A stretch of 64,000 bases of DNA, taken from assembly GCA_043228905.1 (NCBI GenBank), contig JBHGNT010000003.1, positions 2,914,001 to 2,978,000 of the forward strand, given 5' to 3'. Below the pieces are notes generated by a model. That model did not search any database. It worked only from the letters and a program-made list of their open reading frames with translations, and was not told the DNA's origin. Of this stretch, positions 57,701 through 64,000 are shown piece by piece. The stretch is from Azolla caroliniana. Lineage: Eukaryota > Polypodiophyta. The position numbers and the translations under genes are program-made. Every line of letters begins with the position of its first letter. Position 1 is the stretch's first letter.

Positions 57701-58776
57701 GATTCCACAAAACACAAGCCGATCATTGTGTATTTGTGAAAAGGTATAATGAGGGTGACTTTCTTATTCTGTTGTTGTATGTGGATGATATGTTGGTTGT
57801 TGGACAGGATGTCAAAAAGATTGCAAACTTGAAGAAATCATTGAGCAAATCATTTGCCATGAAAGACTTAGGACCGGCAAAACAGATTTTGGGAATGCAT
57901 ATAGTCCGGGACAGGACTGAAAACTTGCTATGGCTGTCACAAGAGAAATATGTGACAAAAGTTTTGCAAAGGTTTAATATGTGCGATGCAAAATCGGTCG
58001 GATCTCCATTGCCAATGGGCTGTAAGTTAAATTCAGGACAATGTCCGAAATCTGAGAAAGATAAGGCAGAGATGAGAAGAGTGTCGTATGCCTCTGCGGT
58101 TGGTAGCCTTATGTATGCTATGGTTTGCACAAGGCCGGACATTGCATTTGCTGTCGGGACAGTTAGTCGATACATGGGAAATCCTGGAAGGGAGCATTGG
58201 GAAGCTGTGAAATGGATTCTTAGATACCTCAAAGGAACTTCGAATGTATGTCTTAGATATGGCTCCGGGAAACCTGTGCTAGAAGGTTTTACAGATTCTG
58301 ACATGTCGGGTGATGTAGATTCTAGCCGATCCACATCAGGGTATGTGATGACGTATTCAGGGGGAGCTGTGTCATGGCAATCAAGATTGCAAAAGGTTGT
58401 GGCTTTGTCTACCACCGAGGCTGAGTATATGGCTGTAGTGGAAGCCGGAAAAGAACTGATTTGGATGAGAGAGTTCTTGAATGAACTAGGATTGAAGCAA
58501 GACAAGTACTTACTTCATTGTGACAATCAAAGTGCTATCCATCTGGCTAAAAATGCTACCTACCACTCTCGTACAAAGCACATTCAAAGAAGGTACCATT
58601 GGTTAAGAGAAAGAGTGGAAGAAAATGAGTTTGTTCTATCTAAGATCCCCACTGAAGAAAATGGCTCAGACATGCTCACAAAAATTTTGCCTATGGAAAA
58701 ACTTGTTGCATGCCGGAATAAGATTGGCTTGGTTGGTTCTCCCCCGACAGGAGTGAAGGGGGAGTTTGTTGTGTAA
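54739..58776 (+). CDS. Copia gag-pol polyprotein, intact
   Basis: One frame of 1345 residues. Order: Gag (UBN2-like, 1-220), CCHC knuckle CFYCGKPGHFQKNC (about 232), protease DSGASFHLT (about 300), GAG-pre-integrase LWHKRLGHMS (about 426), integrase core with D (HTDVCYVD, about 488), D (RTDNGGEY, about 551) and E (LAERMNRT, about 586), a spacer rich in ESVDTQQ repeats, reverse transcriptase (NKWVYKLK about 862; YVDD about 1013) and RNase H (TDSDMSGD about 1184; STTEAEYM; HCDNQSAIHLAK). The order integrase before reverse transcriptase defines copia; overall it resembles TNT1/Tork types. The start codon follows the primer-binding site; the stop TAA is ten bases inside the 3' LTR. Confidence 0.96.
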   Translation: MEGSVSGFPGMIVLNSQNYSDWKIKMEDLLIVKDLYEPIENKDIPKGVIDSEWRILNRKAVATIRQCVDISVLQHVASDTNAFELWHKLSALYERKNALNKTFLMRKIVRLKYVDGESIVEHISVFMGLVNQLASSKFPLDDCMQATLLLCTLPDSWENLIVTLSTSCKEDNLSLQVVKTSILNEETRRKDKSALSQSEANVTQEFSRGRREHRSLENGDRFRSKSRGRPTCFYCGKPGHFQKNCRHLRKDKGMADETEPRKISDDKNTSAIATSEEEMLFICEQASVNLASAESSWVVDSGASFHLTPKRECFSSYTAGDYGHVKMGNDGECKIVGIGTVCLLTSTGCRLMLKDVRHVPDVRLNLISAGRLDDEGYSGGFQNGSWKFCKGSLIVARAQKQNTLYVMHGKLCREEANVVAGSDGELWHKRLGHMSERGMHILAEKDFLPEVKGVHLEKCVDCLAGKQNRTTFHSRPPMRREHALELVHTDVCYVDAPSHRGGQYFVTFIDDFSRKVWAYVLVSKDQVLSVFKEFHARAERESGQKLKAVRTDNGGEYRGQFEMYCKTQGIKLEYTVPKTPELNGLAERMNRTIMERVRSMLAHAKLPKSYWAEAMLTAVYLINRSPSVPLKGDVPQRVWTRRNVSYQHLKVFGCLAYVHVAKDQRSKLDSKSKPCIFLGYSEDEFGYRMWDLLDKKVIRSRDVIFMEDKTIEDWEQQRPESSPKSITAMESILVDPTHTQQSANEIEFESVDTQQQSESVDTQHLTDTHELESEDELLEENGHQPIIEGRRYPRRQRKVSSRYPASQYVLLTDEGEPECYEEAMTDVHKEKWYNAMQEEMDSLHENLTYELMELPDGKKALRNKWVYKLKTGEDGSTPRYKARIVVKGFQQKKGVDFDEIFAPVVKMTSIRTVLSMAASMNLEIEQLDVKTAFLHGELEEEIYMQQPEGFEVKGKENLVCRLKKSLYGLKQAPRQWYKKFESFMLEHGFHKTQADHCVFVKRYNEGDFLILLLYVDDMLVVGQDVKKIANLKKSLSKSFAMKDLGPAKQILGMHIVRDRTENLLWLSQEKYVTKVLQRFNMCDAKSVGSPLPMGCKLNSGQCPKSEKDKAEMRRVSYASAVGSLMYAMVCTRPDIAFAVGTVSRYMGNPGREHWEAVKWILRYLKGTSNVCLRYGSGKPVLEGFTDSDMSGDVDSSRSTSGYVMTYSGGAVSWQSRLQKVVALSTTEAEYMAVVEAGKELIWMREFLNELGLKQDKYLLHCDNQSAIHLAKNATYHSRTKHIQRRYHWLRERVEENEFVLSKIPTEENGSDMLTKILPMEKLVACRNKIGLVGSPPTGVKGEFVV

Positions 58777-59578
58777 AGGTGTCCCTCCTTGCGGGGGAGT
58801 CGGCCGAAAAGTCGACTTGAGTGTCGACTGGTCGAAATCGGTCGAAAAGCCGATTAGAGTCGAATCACTGAAATCGGCCGAAAAACCGAATTACCGAATT
58901 TGGTCGAAATTCGGAAAGTAAAAGAATAGTCAGTTGCGAAGAACCGAATCGAGGTTAGCTGATCGAATTCAGTGAGAGAGTCAAATTCGTACTCAGTCAA
59001 ATAGACACACATATACATATACATATGTCTTCTACATTCAAAGAAGAAAACGACTTAGTATATATATGCTGACAGGCATGGTAGTGCGCCTGTATGTGGG
59101 ATAACTCACTAAGAGTGAAATAGTGAGAAAAGGGGAAAACCTACATAGCGTATGTGAGGGTGTGAGATATATATATATGAGAGGAAAACGAGTTGCGTGT
59201 GTGTGGTAAATCTGAGAACGACTGGTTTTCTGCACAGTAGTGGCTGTGCAAGAGTATACGTACTCAGAAGCTAAGTAAGAAGAAAAGAAGTGTGAAGCAA
59301 AAGAGAAAAAGACAGAGAAGCTTCGGAAGCTTCGAAAGGAATAGTCACATGCGTGCTAGAGTTTGAAGAGCTTGACTGAAATCGTGGTTTCAGTATATGC
59401 TCATACCAAATCAGGTTTCATTGTTCTGTGATTGTATTCTGTCATTTCTCATAGTGAAATCTCTGTTCCGTGGTTTTTCCCTAAATCAGGGTTTTCCACG
59501 TAAATTGTGTGTTCTTTCTTATTTCTGTTTGCGTCTAAGTTCAATTTCTGATTTCCAATCGGAGTGAAACCCTTTTCA
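58767..59578 (+). repeat. 3' LTR of copia copy 2
   Basis: 812 bp; preceded by the polypurine tract gaagggggagttt (58756-58766 region), which overlaps the last codons of gag-pol. Confidence 0.95.
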
Positions 59579-59583
59579 CTAAT

Positions 59584-61340
59584 TACAGGTCATAATAGGA
59601 CCAGTAGTTTGCGAAATAATTAGCACTAATGACAACAATATTCATAAATGCTGCATCCAAGTTATTGTCCCATTCTTGTCTCAAACTATTCATATCCGTT
59701 TGAGAAATGATTCTGATCAAATTATACATATGGTGTACAAGTGTCATTTTACAGCCCTTCCTACAAAATCGGGAATTGATGATCTTTACTTACTTACACT
59801 GGGAAACATGTAATGCATTCTGTTCTTCATACGATGGCTTGAGCGCGTTGCTGTCTGCTTGTTTGTGGAACCTCTCAAGCTGCTCCTACAGAGCCATGGT
59901 ATGTATCAATCATGTAGAGAAGGATCTCGAGGGGTGTTTCTTCCTTTACCTTTATCTTCACTTTTTTGAGAATCATGGTATGTGTTAGTTTGAGAAATTG
60001 TCTCCTTGGATTTGTCTTCACTTTTTTGAACCATGAGCACTTAGCAATTCACTATGCCCACCAAAAATTGGTCTCACGCATTTCGGCTTGAGATTGGATC
60101 GAGCTTTTAGTTCTACTCGAAAAAAGGATTGACTCGAATGCGACGACTAGTTCCTGGAAGACTACAAGGAACATTTAATTGGGGAAATAGACATCTTATT
60201 AGTCTTTTGCACACTTAGGATATTAATATATTGTCATGGTCATATTTTCATATCTTCGAATATAATTTTTACATGTGATATCAATTAACATAATGTTGCG
60301 GATAATGCATGAATTTTTAAAGTCATTATAGGTAATTATACAGTTATTTCATGGATGGGATATTGAGTGGGACACTCCCAGCTTGGGTTCAAAAGGTTTC
60401 CTTTACAGAAAGAAACTCCCCTTCAAAATAATAAACCTCACCTACCACTTAATACTCTCCAGAATTAGTTGGAGACCTTTATCGTATATATATATATATA
60501 TGCTTGAGGTTGTATCCACAAACAACAAGTTGAATGGCTTGTAGGATAATTGGATTATTATCCTACACAATTGTCCTAAATCAACTGGTCATATTTAGTA
60601 GTCTTTTCTTTCAATGCGTTGTACATACATACATACATATGGACGTATTTTCAAATTATAATGAATCATTCTTATGATTTTTATGAGACATAATATCAGA
60701 ATATTTATTTCTATTAATTGGTCTGAAGTTTGTAGAGCCGGCCCTCTAGAAATGGTATTTGCGATTTCGCTGATGAGTTAGCTACCAAACAGAAAAAATA
60801 TTAAACATTAAAAATAAATGACTTCATCCTTCATGAAAATTATAGAAAACTGAAAGTAACTCAAGAATTAACACTGCACCGAAGGAATCTATATCACTGA
60901 CTTATGAATGATAAGTAGTAGAGAAATCTATAACACGGCGCGGCGCGTAATCATTATTTGAGATTACATTATTAGTCATTGTCTAAACATAACCATAATC
61001 TAGGATTCTAGGAAGATGGAAGATGAATGGAATACTTGCCAGTCAATTCATCCTCTTTTCTTTTCAAATTAGTCATTGATAGATCCACAGAAATAGACGC
61101 ACTAACAAGATGGGCCCACTAAAAATAGACTCCAGCTCTTAAGTTGGGCCTGCAAGAATCGATTAATTAGAATCGAATTCCTTCCTATGGTAAATGGCAT
61201 GATTCTTGGGTCCACGTATATTGCTGATCATGCACGGAATTGCACACATTCGCATTCTCATCTCTGTCTCTCTCTCATACATAGATAGGTAAATAGATAG
61301 AACATAGATTTTCTTATCATCTGAGGGTAGGATTAACTCA
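59584..61340. other. Intergenic; upstream module of the last A-type gene
   Basis: 59750-59950 repeats 50300-50530 (including the second TFIIE-beta-like fragment with an internal TAG). 60345-60420 matches 27835-27910. 60655-61060 is the recurrent upstream module. 61100-61200 (gggcccactaaaa, gaatcgattaattagaatcg) matches 6930-7005, the sequence fused to the first B-type fragment. No gene supported. Confidence 0.6.
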
Positions 61341-61348
61341 TATATGCA

Positions 61349-61355
61349 TATAAAG
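61349..61355 (+). promoter_or_regulatory. TATA box of the last A-type DUF247 gene
   Basis: tataaag in atgcatataaagatgg, 126 bases before the ATG. The homologous position before the 12959 pseudogene reads catacaaag. Confidence 0.5.
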
Positions 61356-61394
61356 ATGGCCGATACTACTTGACCTAATCTTCTTCGTGCCCCA

Positions 61395-61474
61395 CAGAAG
61401 CAGAAGCAGAAGCAGAAGAAGAAGAAGAAGAAGAAGAAGAAGAAGAAGAAGAAAAAGAAGAAGAAGAAGAAGAA
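61395..61474 (+). repeat. GAA-repeat 5' leader
   Basis: agcaga repeats followed by about 20 GAA units directly up to the ATG at 61475. The antisense frame through it encodes only poly-Phe and is not a gene. Confidence 0.9.
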
Positions 61475-62710
61475 ATGGGTACGAATATCAGATTCAACAG
61501 TACAATAGATGAATCTGATCATCAGCTCTGCTTCACCAGAGATGAATGGAGAGACTACATGAAGGAGAAGATCAATCTGCCTGTTGATGATGCACCTGTA
61601 ATCAACAGACAATGGCTGATTTTGAAGCCTCCCCAAGAATTGTTGGAAGTGAAGCCACTGTCTTATTACCCTTACTTAGTGAGCATCGGTCCATTGTATC
61701 AAAATCGTCAGACTTCCCGTATTGATAATTTTAAGGCACTATGTGTGAGCAAATTCATGGAAAGACATGGGATATCAGGTGTGGGAGAGCTCATGCAATA
61801 CCTCATCGCCACTCAACCTTATAAACTTCGCCACATCTATAATCTCGACATCCAGAATTCTGAATTTGAGTGGCTCCGACTTCTGGTCACTGTCGATACC
61901 GTCTTCATTCATGAATTCTTGCTGTATCTGTCGGTACTCCAACCTAAGGAAAGTGCCTGTAAGTACTTTGCCACTTTCATCGATAATAATTTTATACCCC
62001 CCATGCGCATAAAGAGGGACTTGCTGTTGATAGGCAACCAAATTCCCATGTCATTTCTGAAGAAGATTTCTAACAATCCAGTTGATCTCGAGATGACGGT
62101 AAGGGATTTTATTGTGCGATGTAATCCATTCTTCTCTACAGAAGTTGTAAGGACTAGATTTTTAGGATTTCTTAAATCGGAAAACATAAAAGTGGTCGAT
62201 ACTTGCCAGCATCTACTTGATTCCCTGTACTATTTGTGCACTGTCGAAGAAGAATCTGCGAGACAAAGTAACTCTGAGGAATCCACAAGGAACTATGTTC
62301 GCCTCCCAACTGCATTTCAACTCTGTGAAGCCGGGATTTCGTTCAAGGCTTGTGAAGGTAACATATCAGTGATGAAGTATGACAAGAGAAAACTTCAGCT
62401 TCATCTTCCACGCCTTGTAGTGTACAATGACACAGAGGATGTGCTGAGGAACCTTATCGCACATGAAATAACTTCCAGAAAACAAGGTGAGTTATTGACG
62501 TATGTGGTCATCATGAACTCGCTCATGGACAGTCAAGAAGATCTCGCGATCTTGAAAGAGGCGAAAGTCATAGAGAACCACATGGAGAACGATCAGAGGT
62601 TCGCCGACATGTGGAAAAATATGTGCATCGAGGTGCCCGATAATGGCGAAACCAGAAGATGGAAACAGATGATGGATGATATAGTGGCCCACCATTCCTC
62701 CCATGGTTAA
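61475..62710 (+). CDS. DUF247 (UPF0481) protein, subfamily A, lacking the membrane anchor
   Basis: Uninterrupted 411-residue frame with the whole DUF247 core: EWRDYMKEKIN, WLILKPPQELLEVKP (about 49), PYLVSIGPLYQN, LLVTVDTVFIHEFLLYL, LLLIGNQIPMSFLKKI (about 180-195), HLLDSLYYLCTV, LPTAFQLCEAGISFKACEG, LHLPRLVVYND, LRNLIAHEI and MWKNMCIEVP. It stops (TAA 62708-62710... read as TTAAGG at 62706) right after HHSSHG. Related genes continue with FFSRPWL and a hydrophobic anchor. That sequence remains downstream (62719-62842) but out of frame and with further stops, and the word ccatggttaagggca occurs twice (62701 and 62742), pointing to a local rearrangement. The product, if made, would be soluble. 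Could be a young pseudogene. Confidence 0.85.
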   Translation: MGTNIRFNSTIDESDHQLCFTRDEWRDYMKEKINLPVDDAPVINRQWLILKPPQELLEVKPLSYYPYLVSIGPLYQNRQTSRIDNFKALCVSKFMERHGISGVGELMQYLIATQPYKLRHIYNLDIQNSEFEWLRLLVTVDTVFIHEFLLYLSVLQPKESACKYFATFIDNNFIPPMRIKRDLLLIGNQIPMSFLKKISNNPVDLEMTVRDFIVRCNPFFSTEVVRTRFLGFLKSENIKVVDTCQHLLDSLYYLCTVEEESARQSNSEESTRNYVRLPTAFQLCEAGISFKACEGNISVMKYDKRKLQLHLPRLVVYNDTEDVLRNLIAHEITSRKQGELLTYVVIMNSLMDSQEDLAILKEAKVIENHMENDQRFADMWKNMCIEVPDNGETRRWKQMMDDIVAHHSSHG

Positions 62711-62842
62711 GGGCAGGGTTTCATGAGAAGTTCTTTTCTCGTCCATGGTTAAGGGCATCATAAAATGTGGAATTTCTACTGCTCTTAGCTCAATATACCA
62801 GGCAGTATTCAGGTATAAGCTATTACAAACCCCAAAATTAAT
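62711..62842 (+). pseudogene. Frameshifted remnant of the DUF247 membrane anchor
   Basis: ttctcatgaaa-free reading of 62719-62750 gives FHEKFFSRPWLRAS then a stop, and 62775-62842 holds degenerate anchor and YYKPQN end codons. A second partial copy of the end (cttctactgctc, accaggcataggttattac, aacccgaaaacc) lies at 62850-62912, so the 3' end was duplicated as well as frameshifted. Confidence 0.7.
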
Positions 62843-62912
62843 TGTGGCGTTCCTACTGCTCTCCTCTCAGCTGCAACATACCAGGCATAGGTTATTACAA
62901 ACCCGAAAACCT

Positions 62913-64000
62913 AACCTTAAAGAAGCTCAATACAATCAAGTATTCAGCTTTGTCTATTAATTTGGTTTTAGTTTGATTTATTAATTTATTTATTTGCCGT
63001 TACTTATGTATTTATAATACAGATATCCAGATTGGCTTATGAAATTGTGGTAGATTATGTACTTATGGTGAATCATTTTCATGATTCATGTATTAATGGA
63101 AATAGATGTTGAGGGAATTAAATTTAAGTAATTGTTGCAATGAAGTACTGAAGCATAAACTTTTCTTCTTCTTCTTCTTCTTCTTCTTCTTCTTCTTCTT
63201 CATCTTCTTCCCGATCCCACGTTCGTCAAATTACCTACAAGCTAAAGACGATGTGAAAGAAATTGATTATGGAATGTCCAAATCAACCCGAATGCCAATT
63301 CTCCCCTAAAGGTAGTTCCACAGAATTACCTCATCATGTGAACCTAGCATATGTTGGTTGACAAATTTCTAGACTGTATCTGTTTCCTTGTTTCCTGATC
63401 TGTAGATGGACAAATATTGTTATGGGCAATTCTGTTACAGCAATTGTTGTCATGGTAACAATATCTAAGACTGTCACTAAAGATAAGCGTCTATGTTTGG
63501 GTGGCAATGATAGATGGATATCAAATACACGAACTTTGACTATTTTGGATGTTCTGATAGCAAGAAATCTACTTTAGGATACAATAAATTTGAAATTATG
63601 AGAGTTGCCCTCTATTGGCTATTGGAGGCCCCCCACCTTCAAGAATGTACTACTCTCCATTATGTAAACAATAATATTGTAGCTAATTCCTGAGTCATGT
63701 AAGGAAACTATATGGTTATCAACAATAGCTTATGTTGTGGGCATACTCAACTTGTACCTAGATTGGTTTCTAATTGTATCTTTGGCTAAAACGTTGGTCT
63801 ATCATGGCAAAACCAGGCACATAGTAGTGCGATATCATGTCATTCAAGAAAACATAGTTGGTAGGTTATTAGTCTTAACAAAATGCTACAAATGCATTGA
63901 CCAAGGGCTTGCCACGTGATGTGTTAGATCGTTCTTATCACTTGATAAAGGGTTTTGTTGTTCTTTAGGTTACACCATCGTTGATGTACGTAGTGTAACA
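62913..64000. other. 3' flank of the last DUF247 gene
   Basis: Shared A-type 3' block (gaaattgtggtagattatgt at 63040; gaagtactgaagca at 63140) with a (TTC)n tract at 63163-63210. 63345-63420 matches 53480-53560. From 63440 on the sequence is not repeated elsewhere in the window; the short frames (63737-63919) show no domain. Confidence 0.5.

Larger units (their letters stand above)
53897..59578 (+). mobile_element. Complete Ty1/copia retrotransposon, copy 2 (plus strand)
   Basis: 5682 bp with a perfect 5-bp target duplication ctaat (53892-53896 and 59579-59583). LTRs 53897-54713 and 58767-59578 differ by about seven substitutions and two short indels by eye, fewer than copy 1, so it is the younger insertion. 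Gag-pol is one open frame. Both LTRs, primer-binding site, polypurine tract and catalytic motifs are present, so it may still be autonomous. Confidence 0.97.

Noticed and set aside
61163-61636. 157-codon minus-strand frame with poly-Phe
   Set aside because: Antisense of the GAA leader and DUF247 start; low complexity.
6680-62710. A grass-type S or Z self-incompatibility locus
   Set aside because: No small secreted HPS10-like peptide gene was seen between DUF247 copies, and copy number and decay differ; kept only as a comparison, not a call.

Overview
The window is nuclear DNA of a flowering plant, probably a eudicot: it is AT-rich, has plant DUF247 (UPF0481) genes, Ty1/copia and Ty3/gypsy LTR retrotransposons, solo LTRs, small hAT-like elements and many microsatellites. 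No rRNA, organellar or bacterial genes are seen. The species cannot be named from the sequence alone.

The backbone is a head-to-tail DUF247 cluster, all on the + strand, in two recognisable subfamilies. Subfamily A (proteins starting like MGTNIRFN, or clearly related) lies at 12959 (broken), 30067 (intact) and 61475 (open but lacking the C-terminal membrane anchor). Subfamily B (starting like MGENINKE) lies at 6680 (N-terminal fragment), 23053 (intact), 34942 and 44923 (internally deleted pseudogenes), plus a tiny relic near 51935. The order B-A-B-A-B-B-(b)-A suggests repeated amplification of a two-gene unit followed by decay. B copies carry a conserved TATA box and most follow a ~60-bp tandem array ending in a fold-back. 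Intact genes have a GAA-rich purine tract just before the start codon.

The cluster has been bombarded by retroelements. Region by region: 2.0-5.9 kb is a decayed Ty3/gypsy element with a 1355-bp 3' LTR; 7034-12710 is a complete Ty1/copia element on the - strand (TSD catac, one nonsense codon between gag and pol); 14228-19116 is a chromovirus inserted inside the 3' part of the second DUF247 gene (TSD gtgcc); 26864-27567 is a probable solo LTR; 33111-34276 is a solo LTR (TSD ggaca); 42467-43600 is a gypsy fragment; 45448-46142 is a solo LTR inside a DUF247 pseudogene (TSD acgg); 53897-59578 is a complete, apparently intact copia element of the same family on the + strand (TSD ctaat).

A segment at 33620-37151 is repeated at 43601-48403. 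Between these copies (about 37.2-41.8 kb, - strand) lies an unrecognised multi-exon gene or transposon-borne gene. It has good splice signals, a Cys/His zinc-finger-like exon, two possible terminal exons (one with a degenerate FCP1/NIF-phosphatase-like region), an intron of about 1 kb made almost wholly of a palindromic TAGCTAATTAGCTA satellite, and a first intron of AAACCCTAA-type repeats. This is the best candidate for something undescribed in the window.
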